DNA from: Phaseolus vulgaris
Taxonomy: Eukaryota; Streptophyta; Magnoliopsida; Fabales; Fabaceae
DNA length: 64,000 nt
Assembly (NCBI RefSeq): GCF_000499845.2
Contig: NC_023749.2
Location: 38,378,105 to 38,442,104 of the forward strand
Direction: 5' to 3'
Part shown: one piece after another, positions 1-12,342 of the stretch
Numbering within the stretch: position 1 is the first letter of the stretch
Layout of the letters: every line of letters starts with the position of its first letter
The notes under the pieces: generated by a model
Told to the model about the DNA's origin: nothing
Databases searched by the model: none
The model's input: the letters and a program-made list of their open reading frames with translations, nothing else
Program-made: the position numbers and the translations under genes

Positions 1-552
1 ACAACAATACCAATAATCAATCAAGAACTGAATATTAATATATAAGATATCACCTCAATACATAAGAGTTTGAGCAGATTACTCCCAATCCTAAAGGGTA
101 GAATTAGCCACGCATACTTCTACCACCTTCCATTCTTACAATTCACTCTATGGTGTTTTCCTCTCAATCTAGCACACTAGGGTTGAGCCTCTAGCCCTCT
201 ATTTAACCTAGTTTTCAAGGGTTAGGTTGCTTCCTGTGTCGCGCTAATGGGCTATATGATAAAACATAAAAAAGGCCCAATCTTTCTTTGCATCTTTTTC
301 CATTTTGGGACCTTCCAACTTTCTCTTTTTAGCTCAAATTATTCTCCTTTACTCCAAATCTTCAATCCTCCCTAGATATCTGATATTGACACTAAATTTG
401 GGAATAAAATGCTCTAATTCAAATAAAGCTCATAAAAATGTAAAAAGGTATAAATTCATAAATTAAGGATTATTTTATATGTAAATTAACAATAAATCCT
501 CATAAGTTTCTATATTTTAATATGAAATATTACTGAAATTAGACACTTATCA
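1..552 (-). repeat. 3' LTR of the Athila-like element (partial)
   Basis: Matches the split 5' LTR at 5398-5462 and 17527-17863. It starts TGATAAGTGTC on the minus strand (552 downward). It contains about 145 bases (roughly 70-215) that are missing from the 5' LTR just after the Tat-1 insertion point. The rest of the LTR lies before the window. Confidence 0.8.
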
Positions 553-572
553 GTCTCCCCAACTTAGAATCT
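553..572 (-). other. Polypurine tract of the Athila-like element
   Basis: On the minus strand this reads AAGTTGGGGAGAC directly before the LTR start TGATAAG. It follows a GAGGACAAGCAAG context typical of Athila-group elements, and it is placed exactly where plus-strand DNA priming is expected. Confidence 0.65.
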
Positions 573-2289
573 TGCTTGTCCTCAAGCAAAGTAAATGAAT
601 ATATTTTGAATTTAAATATCAAACAGCTTAATTCACTAAACAACAGATCAAATTAAAAACTTATGATGCTCCAAATTAAAATATAGAAAAATATAGACAC
701 AATCAACTTCTAGGATCAAATCAAAACAAATAAATGACAATTCATCAGAATATCTTCTCATATGCTCACGAATAAGTGTTTCTCTCTATTTTCACTGAAT
801 CATAACAAATCATAGTTGCTTTTCATTTCATCTTCAAATCACAAACATATTAGAAACATGAATCTTGAGGTCTTTTCTAGGGTTGTAAGGAGGTTGGGCT
901 TCAAAAAAAAAAATTGGTTTTTCAGATAACAAAATGCACATCTTAAAGAAGAAGAACATACCTACAATCCAATTTATAGAGAACATATATGTTCTCTAAT
1001 CACCGCTTTCTTTCAAGATCACACTTTTCCTCATTTTTCTTTCTACCCTTTTTATGATTTCCAACCATTTTTTTTTTCAATCAATAGGAATAGATTTTTC
1101 CTATTTTCAACTTTTTGAATTTTCAACAATTAAAACCAACAATTCTCTTTTCTATATGTATTGCATCTATGTTCTCCTTCCTTAAACATGCTAAAGGGTA
1201 GGAAAATATGTCATTAAAGGTTAAGGTGCAATATGAACAAAAAATTTATTGGCCCAAAGAGGATATATTAAAAAATGGAATTCTAATAAGATAAAGGTTG
1301 GCTCTTTAGCCTTGGGTTCCTAATTTTCACAAACAAATGCCTCAATCATCTTCATGTTCTTTTATGATGTAACAAAAATAAAAATTAAGCAACCACAACT
1401 GTCAATTCATCAGTAAAACTCTAAAAACTGTTTAAGGTTCACACATTCACTTGATTTAATTGGTTTCATTCCTTTTTGTCTTGTCATTATCTGTCCTAAT
1501 CAATCATCCTGTTAAATTTTCATGTATCATAATTTTAACTACATTTGAATAGTGATTCAATCATATTTTCTTTTCCAACCCGTGTCTAATTCATCTCACT
1601 ATTTAATATTTAAACACAAATTCTTTTTTCCACAATTCAAAATTAATATTCTAGTTCGTTTTTATTTGAAGAATAAACTAGAAAACAAACAAATTAAAAC
1701 TGAAATTTATTCAAGAAAGATAATTCAAAACCTAAAACTAGCAAACTAACAAAAACAACAAATTTATTCAAAATACAAAATAAGTAATTAAAACAAACTA
1801 AAAAAAATAAGCAAATAAACAAAAAACAAAATAACCGAAAAAAATAAAATAAAATAAAAATAAACAAAAAAATAAAATTCAAATAACTGAATATAAAAGA
1901 GCATTAGAAAGATAAAATCATATTTTTGCTCAATCCTCTCTTCTTAAAAAGTCATCCAGCTTTTTGTTAAAATCTTTATCTACAATCTTGCTTCATTTGT
2001 TGCATCTGTCCCCCTGAATAATAGAACCTGCCCTCAATTCAAAATACATAACCTGTAAAATAATTAGGAGGCATATAAGATTTATATATATATATATTTA
2101 AAATAAAATCAATAAAGGTAACAAAACAACATAAAACTAAAATGTGGATTGGGTTCTCTCCCAGTAAGCGCTCGTTTAACGTCATCTAGCTTGATGCCTG
2201 TTTATTTCAAGGTGAAAAACTCTCTTTGTTGCATCCTTTTGTACACATTATTCCCTTGCCTTAAAATTTTTAAGACCATAAAAAAGATT
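573..2289. other. Pol-less internal region of the Athila-like element
   Basis: AT-rich, with poly-A/T runs (notably 1790-1880) and a short TA repeat near 2088. RT and integrase would be expected here in an autonomous element, but no frame shows their motifs. Near 2157-2195 it carries a line resembling that at 25466-25505 in the second gag-protease remnant (CGTTTAACGTCAT-TAGCTTGA), so the loss of pol may be shared by a non-autonomous family. Confidence 0.5.
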
Positions 2290-4048
2290 TAAAGTTACCT
2301 CCTCATCTTGAGTTCTAACTTGAAGTTCTCCTTTGTCAACGTCAACTATGATTCTAGCAGTCTTCATAAAGGGTCTTCTAAGTATCAAGGGAACCTCCTC
2401 ATCACAACAAAATCCACAGGGAATGTGAATTTATCCACCTTGAGAAGAACATCTTCAACCACACCATATGGATACTTAGTTACTTGATCAACTAACTTTA
2501 AAGTCATCTTGGTGGGTTTAATCTCCAAATCACCTATTTTCTTCAATATTGCCCAAGGAATTAGATTTATACTTGTCCCCAAATCCAGCAAGGCATTGTC
2601 CACAGATAAAGCACCTATAGACACTAGAAGATTAAAACTTCTTGGGTCCTTGAATTTTTTAGGCAAGCTTTTTCGAATAAGGGCATTGTATCTATCCTCC
2701 AGCTCTATATTTCTTTCTTCAATGTAGCTCCTATTCTTTCGAAATCTTTCAAATGTTGAATCTTGCTTCAAGTTTCCTACAAAATAATTTTTAGGGAGCA
2801 ATTTATCAAAGAATTTTCTTTCCTTCTCTTTTTTTGAAGGAGGATGAGGATATGATAAATCTTTTTCAATAACACCTCTCCTTATTTTTAATTTTTTCCT
2901 CCTCACTTCTTTTCTTTTCTCTCTCTAACTCCTCAGTCTCATCTTCCTTTTCAGTTACTACATTATTGCAATGCTCTTTTGGGTTGGTTTGGCTATCAAC
3001 TGAAAATTGGCCACTTTGTATTTCTTCAAATTGTTTGGCCACTTTTCCCATCTGGATCTCTATATTCCTGACTGTTGTCATGCTATTTTCTTCCATTCTC
3101 ACAAGCTTTGTCAGGGCGTCTTCAACTTTACTCATTCTTTCAAGCATGGATGGATCCTCAGCTTCAGATGAATTGTTTTGATAAGAACAACGATCATTAG
3201 GATGATCACCTCCACAAAAATCACACCTGATTGCTTGACTTTGACCTTGAGATGAATGAACAACATATAATTGTTGGGGCAATTTAGCCATTTGTGCGGT
3301 TAGCTGCTCAATATGTTGTGTCAAAATTTTATTTTGAGATAAGAGTGCATCTTATAACAACCCTTCCTTTTGAGTATTTTGTCTATCATGTTGGGCTTGA
3401 TAATCAGTTGACGCAAATGCAGCAATAATCGTTGTCACTTGTTCTACATCAAGAGCCATCATTGTGCCGCCAACTATAGCATGTAAGAGCATCTTTGTGT
3501 CAAATCTGAGACCGGTGAGAAATATGCTCAGTTGAGCAATATCTTCAAAACCATGATTTGGGCATTTTCTAAGTATCATTTTAAATCTTTCCCATGTCTC
3601 ACAAAATAATGATTCATCTACTCCTTGTCTGAACACAAAAATTTCAGACTTTGCTTTGATGTAGCGAGAAATTGGAAAAAAAAATTTGCAGAAATTTTTC
3701 CTCTACATCCTTCCAACTAGTGAGACTCTGATTTGGAAGTGATCTGAGGCAATCCTTAGCCTTTTCTGCCAATGACAAACAAAACAAGCGCATATAAACA
3801 TTTTCAAGATCACCTTATTGAAAGCCCATTGTTCCCACCAATTCATAGAATGTAGACAAATGTGAACATGGATCCTCATGATCCATTGCTTTGAATTGAT
3901 GGGTAATGATGAGAGTGAGAAAAGCGGGTTTTATTTCCAAGGCCTTGGTGGTAGCAGGTATTGTAATACTAGAAAAATGTCTTGGCCCTTGATACATAAC
4001 ATAATCTTCAAGTGTCCTATTAGGAGGTGATGCTTGATTTTCTGTCAT
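2290..4048 (-). pseudogene. Athila-type gag-protease, broken
   Basis: Retrotransposon capsid and aspartic protease region in several frames. 4048-3815 holds the gag N-terminal part. 3636-3352 holds the capsid core (motif CETWERFK, then LSIFLTGL). 3324-2866 holds the C-terminal gag with a CCHC zinc knuckle (C-x2-C-x4-H-x4-C near 3210). 2906-2385 holds the protease with active-site DLGTS and the downstream ILKKIGD. The protease continues in another frame to about 2290 (VPLIL-RRPFMKTA). Frame breaks occur between about 3640 and 3815, near 3340, near 2890 and near 2390. Capsid packaging and polyprotein cleavage are the family roles; this copy cannot make one polyprotein. Confidence 0.8.
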
Positions 4049-4875
4049 GTTACTTTCCTAAAAAGTATAAGTGAAAAAAAAAAACATAGTATTTTTTTTC
4101 TTTTTTTAAAAAATAATAAATAAAATTAAAGACAAATAAATAAATTTGAAGATAAAATAAAAACAAACAAAAATAAATCTGCAAAATAAAATAACAAAAA
4201 TAGAACAATAAACAAAAAAAATATAAAATATAAAATAAAACACTAAAATGACTCTAAGAGAAAAAGAAAAAGTAAATATTCATAAAAAATATAGATAACG
4301 ACTTACGTAAACTAAAAACTAAAGACAAAAAAAAAAGAAAACAAAAAAACAAAAAAAAAAGAATAAATAAAAAATATAAAACTAAAATAAATAAAAACTT
4401 AAGAATAACATACTTAAAATAACAAATAAATACTAGGAGTAAAATAAAAACAAAATAAAACTAAAACAAAATAAAACAGAAAAATATAATCCTAAACAAC
4501 TAAATGCTATGTAAACTAAGTTTTCGTAAAAATAAAAACTAAAATTAATAATAATTAATAATTAAAACAAATAAATAGAAACTACGTATACCTAAATAAA
4601 ACTACGTAACTAAAGCTAAAGAAAAAGAACTATAATAAAATATAATAAAATCAAAAGGAAAATAAAAAATAAATCTAAAAATAAATAGAAACAAATAAAA
4701 TCAAAATAAGAATTAAAATAATACAGTAAATCTGCAAATTAAAATAAAATCAAATAAAATACAAACAAATCTGTTTAAAACAAAATAAAAACAGTAAAAA
4801 ATAAAAACAAAAAAATTAAAACAAATTAAAATATTCACAATATTTAGGAAATTATACTCAACAACTCAAACATGT
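4049..4875. other. A/T-rich untranslated leader of the Athila-like element
   Basis: About 830 bases that are almost purely A with scattered T and C on the plus strand (T-rich on the coding strand), between the primer binding site and gag. No open frame or repeat with a clear period is visible. Confidence 0.5.
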
Positions 4876-4893
4876 TCCCCGACAACGGCGCCA
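4876..4893 (-). other. Primer binding site, tRNA-Asp type
   Basis: On the minus strand TGGCGCCGTTGTCGGGGA is complementary to the 3' end of plant tRNA-Asp except for one base (T where the perfect match has C). It lies 6 bases inside the LTR end at 4900, which fixes the element's orientation. Confidence 0.8.
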
Positions 4894-4899
4894 AAAACT

Positions 4900-5462
4900 T
4901 GATGACTTTTTACGGCAAGTGCACCGCGTTTGTCAGAAGTAATAATTGTCCCTAAAGACGGATATCGATCCCACAAGAAACAATGAATTATCGAGTACAA
5001 TAATCGCTAAATATAAAAACAGAACAATAAAAAATAGACAAAGAATTGGTTGCTTCAAGTTGGAAAAAATAGGAACTAGGTTTCATCTTTCTCACTCTTA
5101 TGTATTTTGATTAGCATGTCAATATTAAGTTCTTTGATTGAAATTGAGGTCCGTATAAAAATCATTTATATCGATTCCTCGCATATAAAATCCTTAAGAA
5201 TGTCCCATAGCTATCGATCTCTCGCATAATTATAAGAACAAATTAGAACGAAGCTCAGACTTTTAATAACAATTAACATTTAAAGTCTATTCCTAGCACT
5301 CAAATATGTTAAGTATTGTTGTTTAGGTCCAAACCCTAAACATACCTCCCGATCAGATTTATGATTCTCAATTTGTCACGGAAAGTTAAAAGTAAAACAA
5401 CAATACCAATAATCAATCAAGAACTGAATATTAATATATAAGATATCATCTCAATACATAAG
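4900..5462 (-). repeat. 5' LTR of the Athila-like element, part 1
   Basis: LTR portion next to the primer binding site. The plus-strand start TGATGACTTTT corresponds to the LTR 3' terminus. It is interrupted at 5462 by Tat-1, and the last five bases (ATAAG, 5458-5462) are the target duplication. It continues at 17527. Confidence 0.8.
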
Positions 5463-5802
5463 TGTACCGCCCTGGTGGTCGGGTGTGATGACGTGGCATC
5501 CTGCTACAGTATAGGCGTGTTGACAAGGCGTCAGGTTGGCACAAAGGAAGAAAGTCGGGGGGGCACGTGTAGTCGCCAGTTGTTAAGCTGGCGTGTTCCG
5601 ACTTCCAGCTTACCAGAATAGGCGATCGCCAGGTTAAAGATGAAGTCGCCAGATGTAGACCCAGGCGACCAAGCAGTCGGAGATCGCCAGAGCAAGCACA
5701 TCGCCAAAGATGAAAGAGAAGCAGATTATGAAGGCGGCCGGCGAGACCACAGGGAAGGTGTATGAAGGCCCTAACTCGCCAGTTCCAGTAGAGATCGCAC
5801 TC

Positions 5803-5847
5803 CTAAGTTAGCTATGCACTGGGCAGTACCATGCATAACTAACTTAG
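5803..5847 (+). promoter_or_regulatory. LTR hairpin upstream of the TATA box
   Basis: Two 16-base arms (5803-5818 and 5832-5847) are inverted copies with a single mismatch around a 13-base loop. The same structure, with slightly more mismatches, occurs in the Tat-2 and Tat-3 LTRs. It lies about 120 bases before the TATA box, in U3, so it is more likely a DNA-level element than an RNA fold. Confidence 0.55.
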
Positions 5848-5965
5848 CCAAAATGAGAGCAGAAGCAGCGCCAAGTCAGGGAGCCTCCAGATGATGGCAC
5901 GTGTACAGTTGGATGCGAGCCACGTGTCCAAGTCTGTAACTGCCAGGAGAGAGAAAACCACCAGG

Positions 5966-5972
5966 TATATAA
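5966..5972 (+). promoter_or_regulatory. LTR TATA box (Tat-1)
   Basis: TATATAA in the context GGTATATAAGAG, about 290 bases before the LTR end. This is a normal place for the U3 promoter driving the genomic RNA. The identical box in the 3' LTR is at 17234-17240. Confidence 0.7.
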
Positions 5973-6260
5973 GAGCTCTTAACGAACTTTCTGAGGTACG
6001 CACGTTCAGTTCATACACTTTACGCTTGCGAGTGATAGAGCTGATTGTGAGAGAGGATTTGCACGGTTCTAGTTCTCTTAGTTTTTGGTGATACCGTCAC
6101 TGACTTGAGCGTCGGAGTGCGATCGGCCGCAGCGGCGCCGTATCGTTTCTTTGCAGGTTCTTGAAGTAGATCCCGGAGAGGAACGAAGGGGAGAAGCGGT
6201 GCGCACGTCGATCCTTTGACGAGGCATTCTCCAGCGTTCCGGTCAACAGGCAGGATCATC

Positions 6261-6278
6261 AGGCGCCCACCGTGGGGC
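6261..6278 (+). other. Primer binding site of Tat-1
   Basis: AGGCGCCCACCGTGGGGC starts two bases after the LTR end. It resembles the complement of the 3' end of plant tRNA-Lys with mismatches; the tRNA identity is from memory and uncertain. The same sequence follows the LTRs of Tat-2 and Tat-3. Confidence 0.7.
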
Positions 6279-6665
6279 TGTGTAAAGCTTGCTCCCATCC
6301 ACAGCGCAAGTTTGGAGGTTTTCGAGGTTTTCAGCGTGGTTGTGTGCTGGTGCAACCGTCGTTCGCGGTCTCTTTGAGTTTCGTTCGGTGAGATTACATT
6401 TTGAACCGTTCGTTTGGCTTTTCGATCGGTGGAGTAAGGTTTTCTGCTGTTTACGCGTAATCTGTTCGGTGGAAGTTCGAGTTCTTTCGTTTGTTTGGCT
6501 GTTCGCGGGGAAACGTTGGTTTCTGGTGAAGTTGCGGTTTTCGTTGAAGGCTTACGGTGTTCTTGAATTTTCTTGCGCAAGTTTCGCGCTATTTTCTCTG
6601 ATTGATCGCTGATTCGATCGTGACTGAAGTGTTGTTCGCTGCATTCCTGTGTTTCGCTGAAGTTA
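6279..6665 (+). other. Untranslated leader of Tat-1
   Basis: About 390 bases between primer binding site and gag start, T/G-rich, with repeated GTTCG(C/G)TG(A/T) strings. Equivalent leaders lie at 30218-30609 (Tat-2) and 59844-60233 (Tat-3). No gene is seen; it presumably carries packaging signals. Confidence 0.5.
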
Positions 6666-9600
6666 ATGAGAAAAATGAGAAGCAATCGTTCCAGTCCCGT
6701 GGCGCCTGTCGCTGCTGAAGGCGACGCCGCCATGACCATGGCGCAGATGGCAGAGATGATGCGCTCGTTGCAGGCAACTGTGGAAGCCTCGCGCGTAGAG
6801 CAGGCGAGGATACATGAGGACCTGGTCGCCTCTCGCGCCAGGAACGAGGAACTCAGCAAGGTGACTGAGGAGCTGCGTCGAGCTCTTCAGGAGCAGCAAG
6901 GACGTTCTTCTGTTGAAGAGGTGGCACCGTCGACGCCACCTCGTGTTTTCCCAATGCCCTTTGTTCAGGCGATTACCGACACGCCTATTCCCACGAGCGT
7001 GGTTCCGGTTAAGGCTGTCTTTACCGGCATGGAGGATCCAGAGGCTCATCTGACCACGTTCCACACGCAGATGATGCTGTTGGGAGGGTCAGACGCCGTC
7101 TACTGCAAGATGTTTGTAAGTACGCTCCAGGGAACGGCGATGGAGTAGTTTGTGAGCCTGCCTAACGGCCACATAACCAGTTTTCAACAGTTCTCGAAAA
7201 TCTTTGTCGAGCAGTACATTGTGAATAAGGCACCGCCCAAGGTGTCCTATGATCTGTTTGATATAAGGCAGTACCATGGGGAGTCCCTCAGAGACTACCT
7301 CAATCGCTTCGGAGCGCAGATGGTCAGATCGCCAGCCAAGGATGAAGAAATGCTGGTTTATGCCTTCAAGAAGGGCGTGCAGCCAGGGCCATTCTGCGAG
7401 GCCTTGATCAGGGCTCATCCAGCGACGTTTGCTGAAGTCAGGCGACTTGCGGTGGCCCACATCGCCGACGAGAGTGAAGTCGCCGAGAAGAGAGGCAGCG
7501 TGGCTCCCACCCAGCCGCAGAGGGTGCTGGAAACGGCGGCGGCAGCCAGAAAAGACCAGAGGACTCGCCATCCTTACGACAGGAGAAACAGGGGAAGAAG
7601 CCAAGCGCGCCAACAACCAGCACGCCAGCAACCAGCGCGCCGGGAATTCAATCGCCCGCCTAAGCACAAATTTTTCATGGGACTAGCGGACCTGATCGCT
7701 ATCCCTAACATATCTGCTAGGTTGAAGGCGCCTGAGAAGGTGGGCGACAAGGTGCTGGGGACAAAGCCGGACGCCTGGTGCGAGTTCCACCAGTGTTTTG
7801 GCCACACCTTGGACTCGTGTTTGTCTTTGAGGTATCAGCTCGACGATCTGGTTAAGAGCGGGTTCCTAAATGACTATCTGCTGGATAGAAGGACGGGGGG
7901 AGCGTCGAGTTCCCAGCCAGCAGGTGGAGAAGCCCAGCAACACGAGATGCCTATCCACGGGGAGATCCACACCATTGCAGGGGGTTTCTCAGGTGGTGGA
8001 TGCACCGCATCGCAGAGGAAAAAGTATGCGCGATCGGTGATGACAGTGGACATGTTTGAAGATCACTCGCCGGAAGTGGACATTACGTTCACCAAGCAGG
8101 ATCTTCGGGACGTTGTGCCTCATGACAACGATCCCATAGTTATTTCGTTGGTTACAGTAGGGAGGAAGGTCCACAGAGTTCTGGTGGACCAAGGAAGCTC
8201 GGCAGACGTGATGTTCTGGCCAACTTTCACGCAGCTGGAATTGCCCCTTGACCAGCTAAGGCCCTATGGAGGGTGCTTGTATGGGTTCGCTGGTGACCAG
8301 GTAGAGGTCAGGGGGTACATCGAGCTGAGAACCACGTTTACAGATGAGGCTGGGTCGAGGACGGAGAAAATCAAGTACCTCATCGTAAACGCCCCCTCAG
8401 CGTATAACATCCTGTTGGGAAGGCCCACTCTTAACAGGATAGGTGCCATTCCGTCGACTCGGCACATGAAGGTGAAGTTGCCGTCCATGGAAGGGGTGGT
8501 GATCACGATCAAGTCTGATCAGAAAGAAGCGAAAAGGTGCTATGAGAATAGCCTAAAAAACAAAAGATCAGTGAGTTATGTAACAACCACCCCACCTCCC
8601 GGTGTGAAGCCCAGACCGCCGGTAACAGAGGAGGCCGCCGGAAGAGACGTGGAAATGGTGGATGCTGAGCTGGGGGAGAGGAATGCTGGCCTGGAGGAGG
8701 AAGAGGCGCGGAATCGCCCCGAGGAAGCAAGGGAACAGGGAATCGCCAGGGCGGTGATCGCCAGAGAATCCAGGCCTAAACCTGTCGAGCAGTGGCTCGA
8801 AAAGGAGATCGGAGGGAAAATCTTCAAGCTGGGAAGATCTCTGGAAGTCGATCTCCAGGACCAGATCGCCAAGGTGATTGAGCGGCATCTGGACGCGTTT
8901 GCATGGTCCGCCTCGGACATGCCCGGGATTGATCCCGACTTCTTGTGCCATCATCTGGCGATGGACAATTTGGTGAAACCGGTGCGACAAAGGAGAAGAA
9001 AATTCAACGAGGAGAGGAGGCAGGCGATCAGGGATGAAACACAGAAACTCCTCGCTGCAGGCCACATCAGGGAAGTCCAGTACCCTGAATGGTTGGCAAA
9101 TGTCGTGCTGGTGAAGAAGAGTAACGGGAAATGGCGCATGTGCGTCGATTTCACCGACTTAAACAAAGCTTGCCCAAAGGATTCGTATCCTTTACCGACA
9201 TTGATGCCCTGGTTGATAGTGCTGCAGGGTGCAAGCTGCTGAGTTTCCTGGATGCCTTCTCGGGCTATAATCAGATCAAGATGCATCCCATGGATGAAGA
9301 AAAAACAGCCTTCATGACGGAAAGATCGTGCTACTGCTATAAGGTGATGCCGTTTGGGCTGAAGAACGCGGGGCCACGTACCAAAGGCTGATGGATCGAG
9401 TACTTGCACCAATGCTGGGGAGGAACGTGCAAGCTTACGTCGATGACATGGTCGTGACCTCGCAGGAAAAGAGCAAGCACGTTGCAGACTTGGAAGAATT
9501 GTTCACGACGATCGCCAAGTTCAAGTTAAAGCTCAACCCGGAGAAATGCATTTTCGGCGTGGAGGCTGGAAATTATTTGGGTTTTCTCTTGACTGAAAGA

Positions 9601-12093
9601 GGAATAGAAGCTAACCCAGACAAGTGTGCCGCCATCTCGGCGATGAGAAGCCCGGCTACGGTGAAAGAAGTCCAGCAGCTAACAGGTCGGATGGCAGCTC
9701 TATCTCGCTTCGTGTCAGCTAGCGGAGAAAAGGGGCATCCCTATTTTCAATGTTTGCGGCGCAATAATAAATTCGTTTGGACGAAAGAGTGCGAGGAAGC
9801 TTTCGTCAAACTAAAGTAGTATCTGGCGAGCCCGCCGGTTCTGTGCAAACCGTTGGCGGGAATCCCTCTCAGGTTGTACTTTGCTGTAACTGAGAGGGCG
9901 GTGAGTGCGGTGCTCGCCCAGGATCAAGATCAGGCTCAGAAGCCTATTTATTTTGTGAGCAAGGTGTTGCAGGGCCCAGAAACGAGATATCAGGCCCTGG
10001 AGAAGGCTGCGCTGGCTGTGGTGTTTTCGGCGAGGAGGTTGCGCCACTACTTCCACAGTTTCACAATACTGGTGATGACTGACCTGCCCATCCAGAAGGT
10101 CTTGAAGAAACCTGACGTTGCGGGAAGAATGGTGAAGTGGGCAGTGGAGTTGTCAGAGTTTGACATTAAATATGAGCCTCGAGGCCCGATCAAGGGGCAA
10201 ATCTTTGCAGATTTTGTGGTTGAGCTCTCATCGGAGGCGACGCGGGTTGAAGGAGACAATTTCCGTTGGGTGCTTTCGGTGGATGGATCGTCGAACCAGC
10301 AGGGCAGCGGTGCTGGAGTCATATTGGAAGGACCCAACGGCGTGCTGATCGAACAATCGTTGAGATTTGCCTTCAAAGCCAGCAACAATCAAGCAGAGTA
10401 TGAGGCGCTGATCGCCGGGATTTTGCTGGCCAAGGAGATGGGAGCTAGGGTGCTGAAGGCTAAGAGTGACTCGCTGCTAGTCACAGGGCAAGTAACAGGC
10501 GAGTTCCAGGCTAAAGATCCACAAATGGCGGCTTACTTGGCGTATGTGCAGGAATTGAAGAGTTCCTTTGCCTCCTTTGAAGTAGTACATGTGCCCAGGG
10601 AGCAGAATGCCCGAGCTGACTTGCTTGCTAAGCTCGCCAGCTCAGGCAAGGGGGGTAGGCAGAGGACGGTGATTCAAGAAACTCTGAATACGCCGAGGGC
10701 ATTTGTAGCAGATCACCTGGTCCTTCAGATAAGCAAGTCGACGGAGAGAGCAGCGAGAAGCCATAAGTCTTTGACGCAAGAAACTCTGAGATCGTCGAGA
10801 ATTAAAGCATGTCGAGGAGAGAAGGTGGACGTGATGCAGGTCTGCGCCGCCCATGAGCCAGACACTTGGATAACGCAATACAAACGGTGCCTGGCAGATG
10901 GCCTCCTCCCGTTGGATCCGACGGAAGCTAGGAAGGTAAAGAAAAATTCCAGCAAGTATACGTTGATTGATGGCGATCTGTACAGGTTTGGGTTCACTCA
11001 CCCGCTCCTAGAATGTATACACGGCGAGAAGTGCACGAGAATTATGGCAGAGCTCCACGAAGGTATATGTGGAAGCCACGTCGGGGGTCGAGCTCTGGCC
11101 GCGAGGACTCTCCGTGCAGGCTACTATTGGCCATCCATGAGAGAAGATTGCAAGAAGTATGCCCAGTGCTGCAAACAATGCCAGCAGCACGCCGATTGGC
11201 ACAAGGCACCTCCCGAGGAGTTGAAGTCGATCTATAGCCCTTGGCCGTTTCATACTTGGGGAATCGACATCCTGGGACCTTTTCCGCTGGCGATCAGGCA
11301 GATGAAGTACTTGGTGGTGGCGATTGAGTATTTCACCAAGTGGATTGAAGCAGAGCCAGTGGCCCAGATCACCGCACACAAGATCGAAGGTTTTGTATGG
11401 AAGAACATCGTGTGCCGGTTTGGAGTGCCTAAACGCCTGGTGTCAGATAATGGGACGCAGTTTGCAAGCCACCTGTTGAAGAAGCTTTGCAAAGGGGTGG
11501 GAATTCAACAAGTGTTTGCATCCGTCGAGCACCCTCAAACAAATGGCCAGGTGGAATCAGCTAATCGGGTGTTGTTGAGAGGTTTGAAAAGAAGGCTTGA
11601 GAAAGCCAAGGGAAGTTGGGCTGAGGAGGTACCCCATATAGTCTGGGCGTACCACACTACCGAGCAGTCAGGAACCCACGAGACCCCGTTCAGCTTGGTC
11701 TATGGGTGTGATGCCATGATTCCAGTGGAGATCCAGGAGAGCTCGCCGAGATTCCAGAAATTCGTGGAGGAAGACTCGAATGAAGAGAGAAGGCTGAACC
11801 TGGATCTGCTGGATGAGGTCAGGGAAGAAGCGAGGTTGAAAGTTGAAGCTGTGAAGAGAAGGGTTGAACGAAGATACAACTCTAAGGTGATGCCAAGGCA
11901 GTTTGGAGAGGGCGACTTGGTGATGAGGAAGGCCCACCAGTACGAGATGGAGAATAAATTGTCACCCAAGTGGACTGGACCGTTCAGAATAACCGAGGCG
12001 CTTGGGAACGGGGCCTACCGCTTAGAGACGCTGGAAGGAGGGGCGATCCCTCGCACCTGGAACGCCACACACCTGAAGTTGTACTATAGTTAA
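6666..12093 (+). pseudogene. Tat-1 gag-pol polyprotein, broken in four places
   Basis: Start ATGAGAAAAATG is shared with Tat-2 and Tat-3. In order: gag with an N-terminal coiled coil and capsid core, a C-x2-H-x4-H-x4-C knuckle (about 7778-7820), protease with DQGSS (about 8189), RT with VDFTDLNKACPK and catalytic YVDDM (9436-9450), RNase H, a second RNase H (VDGSSNQQGSGAGV, about 10280), and integrase with the HHCC zinc region (about 11010-11190), the D,D,E core (WGIDILGPF, VSDNGTQF, HPQTNGQVESAN) and a C-terminal domain. Lesions: TAG at 7146-7148 (Trp codon in the sisters), 1-base deletions near 9196 and 9370, TAG at 9817-9819 (Glu in the sisters). RNase H to integrase (9853-12093) stays open. 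Confidence 0.95.
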
Positions 12094-12342
12094 GAGCTTT
12101 GTAAGTAAAGACAAACACAATGTTATATTACAATGTCTCTGTTAAAACAGTTTGAAGGGGGCACTCTTTTTTCCCTAAGGAGGGTTTTTAATGAGGCCAC
12201 CCAATAAAAGAAGAGTTTTCGAAGTATAAGGTGTTTTCAGATTGCATGTGTGCTATTTTCAAAAGTTTTGAAGAAAGACCTTGTCATTTGTACATGATTT
12301 AAGGCAAGAAAAGATATATCGCGTGCTTTCTAAAAAGTTTTA
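12094..12342 (+). other. Region after integrase in Tat-1
   Basis: Untranslated, conserved with 36043-36290 of Tat-2 (shared strings include GAAGGGGGCACTC and TTTTCCCTAAGGAGGG). No open frame; it may hold transcript-end signals. Confidence 0.4.

Larger units (their letters stand above)
5463..6258 (+). repeat. 5' LTR of Tat-1
   Basis: 796 bases identical to 16731-17526 except at about 5531 (T versus C) and about 6221 (G versus T). It carries three CACGTG boxes (5564, 5898, 5921), a TGACGTGGC box near 5489, at least five CGCCAG motifs, a 16-bp stem hairpin and a TATA box. Confidence 0.95.

Noticed and set aside
1552..1882. Short open frames in the AT-rich region
   Set aside because: Asn/Lys/Phe-rich translations of A/T runs without any motif.
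6020..6859. 279-codon minus-strand open frame over the Tat-1 LTR and gag start
   Set aside because: Lies opposite real gag and LTR sequence; its counterparts in Tat-2 and Tat-3 are broken into several frames, as expected of a shadow.
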